Assembly (NCBI RefSeq): GCF_023715365.1
Contig: NZ_JAMBNZ010000007.1
Coordinates: 124,001-188,000 of the forward strand
DNA: 64,000 nt
Direction of reading: 5' to 3'
DNA from: Georgenia satyanarayanai
Lineage (GTDB): Bacteria > Actinomycetota > Actinomycetes > Actinomycetales > Actinomycetaceae
Positions within the stretch are counted from its first letter, which is position 1. The number at the start of each line of letters is the position of its first letter. This document shows, in pieces, positions 1 through 8,640 of this stretch. The notes beneath the pieces were generated by a model that saw only the letters and a program-made list of their open reading frames with translations, made no database searches and was not told the origin of the DNA. The translations under genes and the position numbers were made by a program.

Positions 1-698
1 GCCGCCTCGCCGGTCCCGTGCCCGTTCTCGTCGACCTCCGGGTCGGTGGTGCCCGGCCCCAGGACGGTCGGTTCCACCCGGTAGCCGCGGGAGGTGAAGA
101 AGGGGTGGGTCTGGAAGCCGGTGTCCACCATTCCCACCCGCACGCCCGCGCCGGTGACGCCGTCCCGCTGAGGCCCGTCGGCCCGCAGCGCCGTGGCGAG
201 CTGCTCGGGCAGTGTGAGGTGCCAGTAGTCCACCGGCGGAGGATCGGCCGACGGCGCGGGGCCGGGCGGCGTGGATGCCGGGTAGTACGGCTCCTCGATC
301 GCCACGGCGCCGACCACGTCCGCCAGCGACGAGCCCGCCGTCTCGAGCAGGCCGGGCACGGCGCTGCCCTCGGAGTCGATGAAGGTGCCCGTGCCTCGCA
401 CGGACCCGGGCTTGATGACCTGCCGCTCCTGCGTGTAGAGCCGCCGGCCGAAGACCCGTTCGAAGAGCTCCGGCGGTCCGGCGACGTTGACGAGGAGCCG
501 CGAGGTGTGGAGCACCTCGAAGCCGGCCTCCGTCAGCGCCGCGACGGTGCGGGCGACGTCCTCGTCGCTGGCGTAGAACCGCTCCACCGTCGCAGCCGTC
601 ACCACCTGGCCCGGCGCGAAGAGCGAGGCGGGTGCCCCGCCCGGCTGGCAGAGCGCGTAGACGCGCTCCGGGAAGTCGCGACCGGTCGTCGTCGCCAT
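1..698 (-). CDS. S8-type (subtilisin-like) serine peptidase, C-terminal part outside window
   Basis: The reading frame starts at ATG 698-696 behind an AGGGGG ribosome-binding site and runs off the left edge after about 232 residues. The last part shows two subtilase catalytic motifs: VGMVDTGF with the Asp at residue 192, and NGHGTG with the His at residue 227. The Ser lies beyond the window. Residues 1-135 resemble an activation prodomain of the S8/S53 type, including the segment PPELFERVFGRRLY. No signal peptide or membrane segment is visible at the N-terminus, so the protein may be cytoplasmic or exported by an unusual route. The gene stands alone, 70 nt from the end of vapC, which lies on the same strand. 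The family call is firm because of the Asp and His motifs; the substrate is unknown. Confidence 0.8.
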   Translation of the reverse strand, partial: MATTTGRDFPERVYALCQPGGAPASLFAPGQVVTAATVERFYASDEDVARTVAALTEAGFEVLHTSRLLVNVAGPPELFERVFGRRLYTQERQVIKPGSVRGTGTFIDSEGSAVPGLLETAGSSLADVVGAVAIEEPYYPASTPPGPAPSADPPPVDYWHLTLPEQLATALRADGPQRDGVTGAGVRVGMVDTGFQTHPFFTSRGYRVEPTVLGPGTTDPEVDENGHGTGEA

Positions 699-768
699 GG
701 CTGCCCCCTCAGGTCGGTGCCTGCCACGAGCGTAGGAGTGACCACTGACACGCGCCGCCGGGTGCCCT

Positions 769-1164
769 TCAGCCGACGGCGGGGCGCAGGTCCGTGTGGA
801 CGAAGTCTTTGCCCTTGTAGAGCAGCGGCGCCCCCGTCTGTGACGCCAAGGCGTAGGAGTAGCAGTCGCCGAGGTTCAGTCCCGCAGGGTGACCGGACCC
901 CTTGCCGTAGTCGCGGTACGCGTCACTGGCGATCGTTGCCTGCTCCTCGTCGAACGGCACGACGACGACCTCCAGCTCCCGGATCAGTGCGTCGAGCCGT
1001 CGGCGCTTCTCGGCACCGAGTCGCGCCCCGACGACCACTCGCGCCTCGACGAGCGTCGCTGCGGAGACTCTCGGTTGCCGGTCACGCGTGATCGCGCGTG
1101 CAAAGGCACGCGCTTCCGGCTCCTCAGCGAGAATCGCGAAGAATGCCGAGCTGTCGATGATCAC
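769..1164 (-). CDS. vapC: VapC-family PIN-domain ribonuclease toxin
   Basis: A 131-residue PIN-domain protein. The acidic residues that bind the catalytic metal are recognisable: Asp4 in MIIDSSA, Glu40 in TLVEAR, Asp100 in LNLGDC and an Asp at 120 or 125 near the C-terminus. The motif GLNLGDCYSYALA is typical of VapC toxins, which cleave RNA, usually tRNA, when not bound by VapB. The start overlaps the vapB stop by four bases (ATGA), so the two are translated together. Target RNA cannot be told from the sequence. The call of a type II toxin is strong; activity is inferred. Confidence 0.92.
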   Translation of the reverse strand: MIIDSSAFFAILAEEPEARAFARAITRDRQPRVSAATLVEARVVVGARLGAEKRRRLDALIRELEVVVVPFDEEQATIASDAYRDYGKGSGHPAGLNLGDCYSYALASQTGAPLLYKGKDFVHTDLRPAVG

Positions 1165-1427
1165 GTCGGCAGCCCGAGATCGTCGTAGAAGTAGTCATCC
1201 CCGGACCACAGGGCCGCACGGTCCTCCGCGGTGAGATCGGCACTGAACTCCGCCGCGATCTGCATGATCCGGTCGACCTTCGCCTCGACCTCCTCGTCCG
1301 TGCGGGACAGCTCCTCGATGCGTCGGCGCACGGCGTCCTCCACGGCACTGGTCTGGCTCTGCCCGGTCAGCTGCGCGAGCTGGCGCACCAGCGCGTGCGT
1401 CCGCTCGTTCTTGATGTTCAGCCCCAC
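1161..1427 (-). CDS. vapB: VapB-family antitoxin (PSK/Rv0623-like ribbon-helix-helix)
   Basis: An 88-residue protein of the PSK-type (Rv0623-like) VapB family. The N-terminal half, MGLNIKNERTHALVRQLAQ, has the expected ribbon-helix-helix DNA-binding pattern. The acidic C-terminal tail (residues 50-88, with WSGDDYFYDD) would wrap around the VapC active site. The start is GTG at 1427-1425. A TAGAAT -10 hexamer ends only six bases upstream, so transcription should begin at or next to the G of the start codon, giving a leaderless mRNA. Nested inverted repeats overlapping this promoter are the likely autoregulatory operator. Confidence 0.9.
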   Translation of the reverse strand: MGLNIKNERTHALVRQLAQLTGQSQTSAVEDAVRRRIEELSRTDEEVEAKVDRIMQIAAEFSADLTAEDRAALWSGDDYFYDDLGLPT

Positions 1428-1433
1428 GTCCCT

Positions 1434-1463
1434 ATTCTACCGCTGGTAGACCCCCGGTCTACC
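1434..1463 (-). promoter_or_regulatory. Leaderless vapBC promoter with nested palindromic operator
   Basis: Read on the minus strand, TAGAAT (1439-1434) sits six bases before the vapB GTG, the spacing of actinobacterial leaderless promoters. The same stretch carries two overlapping inverted repeats that share one half-site. TCTACC (1436-1441) pairs with GGTAGA (1445-1450) across three bases, and GGTAGACC (1445-1452) pairs with GGTCTACC (1456-1463) across three bases. The repeats cover the -10 element, as expected for VapB or VapBC autorepression. The right half lies just ahead of the divergent helicase gene, so the complex might also affect that gene. Operator function is inferred. Confidence 0.65.
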
Positions 1464-1499
1464 CCTGGGATGTCGGTGCCCTCTGCGAGACTGACGGAC

Positions 1500-4157
1500 G
1501 TGACCACCCACGAGCTCAACGCCCTGCTGGACCGCCTCGAGGACGAGGCGGCCGCCGACGGCGCGCTCGACGCCGACGCGCTCTACGAGGGCTTCACCAC
1601 CTGGGCCGAGGGCACCGGCCGCGTGCTCTACCCGCACCAGGAGGAGGCGCTGCTCGAGATCACCACCGGCTCCCACGTCATTGTCTCCACCCCCACCGGC
1701 TCGGGGAAGACGATGATCGCGCTCGCCGCGCACACCGTCGCCCTGGCACGCGGTGAGCGCAGCTACTACACCGCCCCGCTCAAGGCGCTCGTCTCGGAGA
1801 AGTTCTTCGACCTCGTCGCGCTCTTCGGCTCCCACAACGTCGGCATGGTCACCGGGGACTCCGCGATCAACCCCGAGGCGCCGATCATCTGCTGCACCGC
1901 GGAGATCCTCGCCAACCAGGCGCTGCGCGAGGGCGCCGGGCTGGACGTCGGCGTCGTCGTCATGGACGAGTTCCACTTCTACGCCGACCCCCAGCGCGGC
2001 TGGGCCTGGCAGGTGCCCTTGCTCGAGCTGACGAACACCCAGTTCGTTCTCATGTCCGGCACGCTCGGGGACGTGTCCTTCTTCGAGCGGGACCTCAGTC
2101 GGCGCACGGGCCGGGAGGTCGCCGTCGTCTCCGGCGCCGAGCGTCCCGTCCCGCTCACCTTCGACTACTCCCTCGAGCCGATCCAGGACCTCCTCCAGCG
2201 GCTCGTCGAGCAGGGCCGCTCCCCCGTCTACGTCGTCCACTTCGCGCAGAAGGACGCCGTCGAGCGCGCGCAGTCGCTCACCTCCGTCACGGTCGCCACC
2301 CGCGAGCGCCGCGACCAGATCGCGACGGCGATCGGCGACTTCCGCTTCGCCAAGGGCTTCGGCCAGACGCTGTCCCGTCTCCTGCGCCTGGGCATCGGCG
2401 TCCACCACGCGGGCATGCTGCCGCGCTACCGGCGGCTCGTCGAGCGCCTCACGCAGTCCGGCCTGCTCGCCGTCGTCTGCGGCACCGACACCCTCGGGGT
2501 GGGGATCAACGTGCCGATCCGCACCGTCGTCCTCACCTCGCTGACGAAGTTCGACGGCGAGCGCTCCCGTCACCTCACCGCACGCGAGTTCCACCAGATC
2601 GCGGGGCGCGCGGGGCGGGCCGGCTACGACACCACCGGTGAGGTCGTGGTCCAGGCTCCCGAGCACGTCATCGAGAACGCCAAGGCGCTGGCCAAGGCGG
2701 GCGACGACGAGAAGAAGCGCCGCAAGATCGTGCGGAAGAAGGCACCCGCCGGCGTCGTCAACTGGACGGACAAGACCTTCGAGCGCCTGCGCGACGCCGA
2801 TCCCGAGCCGCTGACCAGCCAGTTCTCCGTCACCCACACGATGGTGCTGTCGGTCCTCGCCCGCCCGGGCGACCCGGTCAGGGCGATGTACCGGCTGCTC
2901 ACCGAGAACCACGAGCCGCCCACGCCCTGGAACCCGCACCTGCGCCGGGCGGCGGAGATCTACCGCTCCCTGCGGACGGCGGAGGTGCTCGAGCACCGCG
3001 ACGCCGCGTGGCGCCGCGCGCACCCGGGTGAGCCCTACGTCCGCCTCACCGTGGACCTGCCGCGCGAGTTCGCGCTCAACGCGCCGCTCTCGCCATTCGC
3101 GCTGGCCGCCATCGACCTCCTCGACGAGGAGTCCCCGGACTTCGCCCTCGACGTCGTCTCCGTCATCGAGGCCACCCTCGAGGACCCCCGCCCACTGCTC
3201 TACGGCCAGCAGCGGCACGCGCGCGGCGAGGCGATCGGCGCGATGAAGGCCGAGGGCATGGAGTACGAGGAGCGGATGGAGGCGCTGGAGGAGATCACCT
3301 GGCCGCGCCCGCTCGCCGAGATGCTCGAGCCGGCCCTCGCCACCTACCGGCAGACCAACCCGTGGGTCGCGGACTACGAGCTCAAGCCGAAGTCCGTCGT
3401 GCGGGAGATGGTCGAGAACGCGATGACCTTCTCCGAGCTCGTCTCCCGCTACGACGTCGGCCGCAGCGAGGGCGTGGTCCTGCGCTACCTCACCGACGCC
3501 TACCGGGCGCTGCGCCAGGTGGTGCCCGAGCGCGCCCGCACCGAGGAGGTCGAGGAGATCATCGGCTGGCTCGGGGACCACATCCGCTCGATCGACTCCA
3601 GCCTGCTCGACGAGTGGGAGTCCCTCTCCGGCGCCACCGCCCCCTCCGCCGACGCGGCAGCCACCGCCGACGCCGCCGAGCGCCGCTTCGGCGAGGACGA
3701 CGACGGCGAGCTCGCCTTCACCCGCAACCGGCACGCCTTCCGGGTCGCGATCCGCAAGGCCCTGTTCAACCGCGTCGAGCTGCTGGCCCGCGAGCACTAC
3801 GAGCCGCTCGGGGCGATGCACGCCGCCGACGGCTGGGACGCCGAACGCTGGGCGCAGGCGATGGACCCGTACTGGCAGGACTACGACTGGCTCGGCACCG
3901 ACGTGCCCGCCCGCGCCGCCTCCCTCGTCACGATCGAGGAGCGCCCCTCCCGGGAGGACCTCCTCCGCGCCGGCCTGCCCGAGGACGACGACGCCGTGCT
4001 CGGCCTGGCGGGCGCCGGTCGCCTGTGGCTGGCGCGCCAGACCCTGGACGACCCCGAGGGCGAGCACGACTGGGGCATCTGGGCCGTCGTCGACCTCGAC
4101 GCGAGCGACGCCGCGCAGGGGGCGGTGGTCCGGGTGCTCGACGTGGGGCCGCGGTGA
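1500..4157 (+). CDS. Ski2-like DEAD/DEAH-box helicase with DUF3516 C-terminal region
   Basis: Superfamily 2 helicase of about 885 residues. From the chosen GTG at 1500, motif I is TPTGSGKT (about 64-71), motif II is DEFH in VVVMDEFHF, motif III is SGTLGD, and motif VI is HQIAGRAGRAGYD. This is the pattern of Ski2/HelY-type helicases. The C-terminal half matches the DUF3516 extension found on actinobacterial members. The role is probably RNA or DNA unwinding in nucleic-acid turnover; the substrate is not known. An in-frame ATG at 1470 is an alternative start but lies within the vapB promoter area, and neither start has a strong ribosome-binding site. The stop overlaps the next gene (GTGA), so helicase, deacylase and pentapeptide protein look like one operon. 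Confidence 0.88.
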   Translation: MTTHELNALLDRLEDEAAADGALDADALYEGFTTWAEGTGRVLYPHQEEALLEITTGSHVIVSTPTGSGKTMIALAAHTVALARGERSYYTAPLKALVSEKFFDLVALFGSHNVGMVTGDSAINPEAPIICCTAEILANQALREGAGLDVGVVVMDEFHFYADPQRGWAWQVPLLELTNTQFVLMSGTLGDVSFFERDLSRRTGREVAVVSGAERPVPLTFDYSLEPIQDLLQRLVEQGRSPVYVVHFAQKDAVERAQSLTSVTVATRERRDQIATAIGDFRFAKGFGQTLSRLLRLGIGVHHAGMLPRYRRLVERLTQSGLLAVVCGTDTLGVGINVPIRTVVLTSLTKFDGERSRHLTAREFHQIAGRAGRAGYDTTGEVVVQAPEHVIENAKALAKAGDDEKKRRKIVRKKAPAGVVNWTDKTFERLRDADPEPLTSQFSVTHTMVLSVLARPGDPVRAMYRLLTENHEPPTPWNPHLRRAAEIYRSLRTAEVLEHRDAAWRRAHPGEPYVRLTVDLPREFALNAPLSPFALAAIDLLDEESPDFALDVVSVIEATLEDPRPLLYGQQRHARGEAIGAMKAEGMEYEERMEALEEITWPRPLAEMLEPALATYRQTNPWVADYELKPKSVVREMVENAMTFSELVSRYDVGRSEGVVLRYLTDAYRALRQVVPERARTEEVEEIIGWLGDHIRSIDSSLLDEWESLSGATAPSADAAATADAAERRFGEDDDGELAFTRNRHAFRVAIRKALFNRVELLAREHYEPLGAMHAADGWDAERWAQAMDPYWQDYDWLGTDVPARAASLVTIEERPSREDLLRAGLPEDDDAVLGLAGAGRLWLARQTLDDPEGEHDWGIWAVVDLDASDAAQGAVVRVLDVGPR

Positions 4158-4648
4158 GCCGCCGCGCGGCACCGGCCGGCACCCCGGCGCTGCGTGTGCT
4201 GCAGGACGCCGGGGTGGTCCACGCCGTGCGCGAGTACGTCCACGACCCGCGCACGGAGCTGTCCTTCGGGATGGAGGCCGCCCAGGCGCTGGGCGTGGAC
4301 CCGGCGCGCGTGCTCAAGACGCTCCTCGCCGAGGTCGACGGGAGCCTCGTCGTCGCCGTCGTCCCGGTAACCGGGGAGCTGGACCTCAAGGCGCTGGCCT
4401 CCGCCGTCGGCGGCAAGCGGGCCACGATGGCCGAGCCGGCCGCCGCGGAGCGGGCCACCGGCTACGTCGTCGGCGGCATCTCCCCGTTCGGGCAGCGGCG
4501 CCGGCTGCCGACCGTCGTCGACGAGACGGCGCTCGACCACGCGACCGTGCTCGTCAGCGCCGGCCGCCGCGGCGCCGACGTCGAGCTCGCCCCGGCGGAC
4601 CTCGTGGCCCTCACCGGCGCGCGCACGGCCCGGGTCGGTCGACCGTGA
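4154..4648 (+). CDS. ybaK: YbaK/EbsC-type aminoacyl-tRNA deacylase (Cys-tRNA(Pro) deacylase-like)
   Basis: A 164-residue protein with the YbaK/ProX fold. Typical segments are LKTLLAEVDGSLVVAVVPV, where the Lys of the family lies in RVLKTL, and GYVVGGISPFGQRRRLPTVV, the signature GG-SPfG loop. Members hydrolyse mischarged aminoacyl-tRNA, most often Cys-tRNA(Pro), to keep translation accurate. The start is GTG at 4154, overlapping the helicase stop as GTGA, and the stop overlaps the next start the same way. Length matches the family (about 155-165 residues). The family is sure; the exact tRNA edited is inferred. Confidence 0.9.
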   Translation: MSRRAAPAGTPALRVLQDAGVVHAVREYVHDPRTELSFGMEAAQALGVDPARVLKTLLAEVDGSLVVAVVPVTGELDLKALASAVGGKRATMAEPAAAERATGYVVGGISPFGQRRRLPTVVDETALDHATVLVSAGRRGADVELAPADLVALTGARTARVGRP

Positions 4649-5289
4649 GGCGGCGCGGCTGGGCCATCCCCGAGCCGGACGTGCCACCGCACCTCGAGCC
4701 GGGTGACGTCACCGAGCTCGACGACGCGACCACCGCGGGCGTCGACCTCACCGGCGCCGTCCTGCCCGGCCTGTCCGAGGCGCAGGTCGAGGGCAGCGAC
4801 CTGTCCCGGGTGCGGGCGGGCGGCGGGCAGTGGGAGCGGGTGACGCTCGCCGACTGCCGCCTCGACGGCGCGGACCTCGCCAACCTCGTGTGGCGCGACG
4901 GCTCGCTGCTGCGCTGCTCCCTGCGCGAGGCGCGGATGACCGGCGCCCTGCTCGCCGGGGTGCGGCTGCGCTCCACGCTCCTCGAGGGGGTGCAGGGGAC
5001 GCTGACCAGCTGGCACGGCGCCCAGCTGCGCTCGGTCGTACTGCGGGGCTGCGACCTGTCCGAGGCCAGCTTCACCGAGACGGTGATGGAGGAGGTGCTC
5101 CTCGAGGACTGCGTGCTCAGCGGGGCACAGCTCTCGGGCCTGCGCTGCCGCGACGTCCAGCTGCGCGGCTGCCGGCTCGACGGCGTCGGTGGGGTGAGCG
5201 GGCTGCGCGGTGCCCGGGTGGCCGAGGAGGACGCCATCGGCCTGCTGCCCGCCCTCGCCCGCGAGCTCGGCCTCACCATCAGCGGCTGA
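4645..5289 (+). CDS. Pentapeptide-repeat protein
   Basis: A 214-residue protein made largely of A(D/N)LXX-type pentapeptides, for example GVDLTGAVLPGL, GSDLSRV, GADLANL, GCDLSEASF and GCRLDGV. Such proteins fold as a right-handed quadrilateral beta-helix; some mimic DNA and protect gyrase, many have no known role. There is no signal peptide or membrane segment, so it should be cytoplasmic. The GTG start at 4645 overlaps the deacylase stop, which makes it the last gene of a three-gene coupled set. A function cannot be given from sequence. Confidence 0.85.
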   Translation: MRRRGWAIPEPDVPPHLEPGDVTELDDATTAGVDLTGAVLPGLSEAQVEGSDLSRVRAGGGQWERVTLADCRLDGADLANLVWRDGSLLRCSLREARMTGALLAGVRLRSTLLEGVQGTLTSWHGAQLRSVVLRGCDLSEASFTETVMEEVLLEDCVLSGAQLSGLRCRDVQLRGCRLDGVGGVSGLRGARVAEEDAIGLLPALARELGLTISG

Positions 5290-5341
5290 GCCGCCCCCTG
5301 CCACCCCTGCCACCCCAGCGGCCGACCATGCGCCCCTCGTT

Positions 5342-5393
5342 CCACTGTGCGCCCGGTCGACCGCCCGCACAGTGGTACCAGCGGGCGCACAGT
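5342..5393. repeat. Cluster of inverted repeats built on ACTGTGCG/CGCACAGT
   Basis: CCACTGTGCG (5342-5351) pairs exactly with CGCACAGTGG (5366-5375), with the palindrome GGTCGACC in the loop. ACTGTGCGCCCG (5344-5355) also pairs exactly with CGGGCGCACAGT (5382-5393). One left arm can therefore fold with either of two right arms. It starts 53 nt after the pentapeptide gene, so it could act as a terminator. The repeated unit also looks like a dispersed extragenic palindrome. There is no T-run. Confidence 0.6.
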
Positions 5394-5720
5394 CGACGTG
5401 GTGCGTGTAGGTGCGATCGAGCCTGCGAGATTCGCGGCCCACACGCGAAAGGCTTTCCGCACCAGGCCCGACGAAGCAGCCGAACGTGGCTGGCCAGTGG
5501 TCGTGCGAGTGTGGGGGCTTGTGATCGAGTGCGGGTGCCCGCTACGGTGGCGCGACTGCGAGAGCACCGCCGGTCCCGAGGCCGCCTGGTTGTCCTCGCG
5601 GGCCCGGGCGGCGCACCACCGGCCGGCCGGGGCAGCAGTGCCTCCGTCAGCCGCCGGTGTTACCGAATCGCAACCCGGCACAGGACCAAGGATGTGACAT
5701 CCAGCGCTTCGTCAGGTCAG

Positions 5721-5738
5721 AATGTTAGCGTGAACATT
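5721..5738 (+). promoter_or_regulatory. LacI-type operator in front of the ChvE-type ABC operon
   Basis: AATGTTAGCGTGAACATT is a perfect inverted repeat of AATGTT/AACATT around a six-base centre, and the flanking G and C extend it to 20 bp. It matches three other sites in the window at 24152-24169, 24167-24184 and 27706-27723, aligned as AATGnnAGCGnnnACA. It lies 118 nt before the TTG start of the sugar-binding protein. Binding by one or both of the similar LacI regulators at 24289 and 34071 is inferred from this match. Confidence 0.75.
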
Positions 5739-5856
5739 CGCCGCCCAGACGGCACCTGAGGGCGCAGCGGCCTCACCGCTCGACTACGCGGTCGAGCACA
5801 GTCAGGGCCCGCCGCCGGCGGGTCAGAAACAACCTCCACTCTCGAAGGAGAGAACA

Positions 5857-7020
5857 TTGCGCACACGGAAGTTCGCAGCAGTCGCGGCAGGGCTCACCAT
5901 GACCTTCGCCCTCGCCGCCTGCGGCGGTGGCGGAGCGGGCAGCAGCGACGACAGCACCGAGACCTCGGGCGGGGACGCCACGGCATCCGGCGACCAGACC
6001 ATCGGTGTCGCCATGCCCACGCAGACCTCCGAGCGCTGGATCGCCGACGGTGACGCCGTCAAGAGCCAGCTCGAGGAGGCCGGGTACACGGTCGACCTGC
6101 AGTTCGCCAACGACGACATCCCCACGCAGACCCAGCAGATCGACCAGATGATCCTGCAGGAGGTCGACCTCCTCATCATCGCCTCGATCGACGGCACCGC
6201 GCTGACCAGCCAGCTCGACGCCGCCGGCGCCGCGGGCATCCCGGTCATCGCCTACGACCGCCTCATCAACGGCAGCGAGAACGTCGACTTCTACGTCACC
6301 TTCGACAACTACAACGTCGGTGTCCAGCAGGCCACCTCGCTGCTCGTCGGTCTGGGTCTCCTCAACGAGGACGGCTCGGAGAACCCCGAGGCCCCCGAGG
6401 GACCCTTCAACGTCGAGCTCTTCGCCGGCTCGCCGGACGACAACAACGCGGGCTTCTTCTTCGACGGCGCGATGGACACCCTCAAGCCCTTCATCGACGC
6501 CGGCACGCTCGTCGTCCCGTCCGGCCAGACGGACTTCGACACCGTCGCCACGCTCCGCTGGAGCCAGGAGGCGGCCCAGCGCCGCATGGAGGACCTCCTC
6601 ACCTCCACCTACAGCGGTGGCGAGGAGCTGCACGGGGTCCTGTCCCCGTTCGACGGCATCTCCCGCGGCATCATCACCGCCCTCCAGGGCGCGGGCTACG
6701 GCCCCACCATCGAGGACGGCCTGCCGGTCGTCTCCGGTCAGGACGCCGAGATCGCCTCAGTCGCGCTCATCGACCAGGGTGTCCAGTTCGCGACGATCTT
6801 CAAGGACACCCGCAAGCTCGCCACCGAGTCCGTCCGCGCCGCGCAGGCGTTCCTCGAGGGCAACGAGCCCGAGGCGAACGACACCGACACGTACGACAAC
6901 GGCGTCAAGGTCGTCCCCTCCTACCTCCTGGAGTCGGACATCGTCTACGCGAGCAACATCGAGGAGCTCCTCGTGGACTCCGGGTACTACACCGCCGAGC
7001 AGGTCGAGCAGGGTTCCTGA
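5857..7020 (+). CDS. chvE: ChvE-type sugar-binding lipoprotein of an ABC importer
   Basis: A 387-residue periplasmic-binding-protein-like lipoprotein. Residues 1-21 form a signal peptide ending in the lipobox LAAC, so it is anchored outside the membrane. The core, with IGVAMPTQTSERW, IPVIAYDRLI and [14 protein letters not shown], is that of the ChvE/multiple-monosaccharide group, which binds aldoses such as arabinose, xylose, glucose or galactose. The start is TTG at 5857, decided by GAAGGAG six bases upstream. It heads an operon with ATPase, permease and FGGY kinase. An 18-bp operator upstream suggests arabinose control. A close paralogue at 42724-43854 is paired with a chemoreceptor instead. 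Confidence 0.92.
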   Translation: MRTRKFAAVAAGLTMTFALAACGGGGAGSSDDSTETSGGDATASGDQTIGVAMPTQTSERWIADGDAVKSQLEEAGYTVDLQFANDDIPTQTQQIDQMILQEVDLLIIASIDGTALTSQLDAAGAAGIPVIAYDRLINGSENVDFYVTFDNYNVGVQQATSLLVGLGLLNEDGSENPEAPEGPFNVELFAGSPDDNNAGFFFDGAMDTLKPFIDAGTLVVPSGQTDFDTVATLRWSQEAAQRRMEDLLTSTYSGGEELHGVLSPFDGISRGIITALQGAGYGPTIEDGLPVVSGQDAEIASVALIDQGVQFATIFKDTRKLATESVRAAQAFLEGNEPEANDTDTYDNGVKVVPSYLLESDIVYASNIEELLVDSGYYTAEQVEQGS

Positions 7021-7029
7021 CCCCACGGT

Positions 7030-7058
7030 GCGGGGCCGGGCAGTGCGCCCGGCCCCGC
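7030..7058 (+). terminator. Strong hairpin between binding-protein and ATPase genes
   Basis: GCGGGGCCGGGC (7030-7041) pairs perfectly with GCCCGGCCCCGC (7047-7058) over a five-base loop. No T-run follows. In this position such a stem usually protects the upstream transcript or causes partial termination, so that the binding protein is made in excess over the ATPase and permease. Confidence 0.7.
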
Positions 7059-7098
7059 ATCTCCCTCCACACCGCAGAACCACGAGAAGTGAGGCGGC

Positions 7099-8640
7099 AT
7101 GACCGACAACATCTTGGAGATGCGCTCCATCACCAAGACGTTCCCCGGCGTCAAGGCGCTCCAGGACGTGACCCTGGAGGTTCGACGCGGTGAGATCCAC
7201 GCGATCTGCGGGGAGAACGGCGCCGGCAAGTCGACGCTGATGAAGGTCCTCTCGGGCGTCTACCCCCACGGCACCTACGAGGGCGAGATCTACTACGACG
7301 GCGCGGAGGTGCGCTTCGGGTCCATCAACGACTCCGAGGCGCACGGCGTCGTCATCATCCACCAGGAGCTGGCCCTGGTCCCCCACCTGTCCGTCGCCGA
7401 GAACATCTTCCTCGGCAACGAGACCCGCGGCACCGCAGGCCTGATCAACTGGAACGAGACCAACTCCCGGGCGGCCGAGCTCCTCCACCGCGTCGGCCTC
7501 ACCGAGAACCCCACCACCCCGGTCGGACAGCTCGGCGTCGGCAAGCAGCAGCTCATCGAGATCGCCAAGGCGCTGTCCAAGGACGTGCGCCTGCTCATCC
7601 TCGACGAGCCCACCGCGGCGCTCAACGACACCGACTCCGAGCACCTGCTCGGGCTGCTGCGCCAGCTCAACGCACAGGGCATCAGCTGCATCATGATCTC
7701 CCACAAGCTGGGCGAGATCGCCGACATCGCCGACCGCACGACGGTCATCCGCGACGGCCGCACCATCGAGACGCTCGACATGAGCGCGCCCGAGGCCACC
7801 CAGGAGCGGATCATCCGCAGCATGGTGGGCCGCGACCTTGAGCATCGCTACCCCGAGCGCACGCCCGACGTCGGCGATGAGGTGCTGCGGGTGGAGGACT
7901 GGACCGTCCACCACCCCACCCAGGCGGGGCGCGTCGTCGTGGACAAGGCGAGCTTCGACGTCCGGGCCGGTGAGGTCGTCGGCATCGCCGGCCTCATGGG
8001 CGCGGGGCGCACCGAGCTGGCGATGAGCCTGTTCGGTCGCAGCTACGGGCGAGACATCTCCGGGCGGGTCTTCCTCCACGGCAAGGAGATCAAGGTCCGC
8101 ACGGTGAGCGAGGCCATCGCGAACGGCATCGCCTACGTGAGTGAGGACCGCAAGCGCTTCGGCCTCAACCTCATCGAGAACATCCGCCGCAACATCTCCG
8201 TCGCGGGCCTGCGCAAGCTCGCGCCCCGCGGCTGGGTGGACGCGAACGAGGAGCTCAAGGTCGCCGAGGAGTACCGGGCCAACCTCAACATCAAGGCGCC
8301 CTCCGTGCTCGCCACCGTCGGCAACCTCTCCGGCGGCAACCAGCAGAAGGTCGCGCTGTCGAAGTGGCTCTACACCGAGCCGGAGGTCCTCATCCTCGAC
8401 GAGCCGACCCGAGGCATCGACGTCGGCGCCAAGTACGAGATCTACACCATCATCAACCGCATGGTCGCGGCGGGGAAGGCGGTCGTCGTCATCTCCTCCG
8501 AGCTGCCCGAGCTGCTCGGCATCTGCGACCGCGTCTACACCCTCGCGTTCGGCCGCATCACCGGGCAGCTCCCGGTGGAGAGGGCCACCCAGGAAGAGCT
8601 CATGGCACTCATGACCATGGAGAAGGAAACGGCGAAATGA
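7099..8640 (+). CDS. gguA: Sugar ABC transporter ATP-binding protein, two ATPase domains (GguA/MmsA type)
   Basis: A 513-residue protein with two fused ABC domains, as in all CUT2 sugar importers. The first domain has Walker [10 protein letters not shown] and Walker [12 protein letters not shown]. The second has a degenerate Walker [10 protein letters not shown], signature LSGGNQQK and Walker [12 protein letters not shown]. This asymmetry is normal for the family. It energises import of the sugar bound by the lipoprotein encoded upstream. A GAAGTGAGG ribosome-binding region precedes the ATG. The stop overlaps the permease start (ATGA). Confidence 0.94.
   Translation: MTDNILEMRSITKTFPGVKALQDVTLEVRRGEIHAICGENGAGKSTLMKVLSGVYPHGTYEGEIYYDGAEVRFGSINDSEAHGVVIIHQELALVPHLSVAENIFLGNETRGTAGLINWNETNSRAAELLHRVGLTENPTTPVGQLGVGKQQLIEIAKALSKDVRLLILDEPTAALNDTDSEHLLGLLRQLNAQGISCIMISHKLGEIADIADRTTVIRDGRTIETLDMSAPEATQERIIRSMVGRDLEHRYPERTPDVGDEVLRVEDWTVHHPTQAGRVVVDKASFDVRAGEVVGIAGLMGAGRTELAMSLFGRSYGRDISGRVFLHGKEIKVRTVSEAIANGIAYVSEDRKRFGLNLIENIRRNISVAGLRKLAPRGWVDANEELKVAEEYRANLNIKAPSVLATVGNLSGGNQQKVALSKWLYTEPEVLILDEPTRGIDVGAKYEIYTIINRMVAAGKAVVVISSELPELLGICDRVYTLAFGRITGQLPVERATQEELMALMTMEKETAK

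Larger units (their letters stand above)
5290..5856. other. 567-nt intergenic stretch before the ChvE-type operon
   Basis: I see no convincing gene here. Short open frames exist but lack ribosome-binding sites and typical codon use. The left part (5342-5393) holds a cluster of inverted repeats. The right part holds a strong palindromic operator at 5721-5738, a related half-site TGTTACCG near 5658, and the GAAGGAG ribosome-binding site (5844-5850) of the next gene. The long leader of about 110 nt between the operator and the start has no riboswitch-like structure that I can recognise. Confidence 0.6.

Noticed and set aside
1437-4172. Very long open frame on the strand opposite the helicase gene
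   Set aside because: It is the mirror of the helicase codons in GC-rich DNA. It has no domain signature and is full of Gly/Asp/Val/Glu/Leu runs.
5347-5697. Possible 116-residue gene in the intergenic stretch
   Set aside because: It starts inside the inverted repeats, has no ribosome-binding site and no recognisable sequence.
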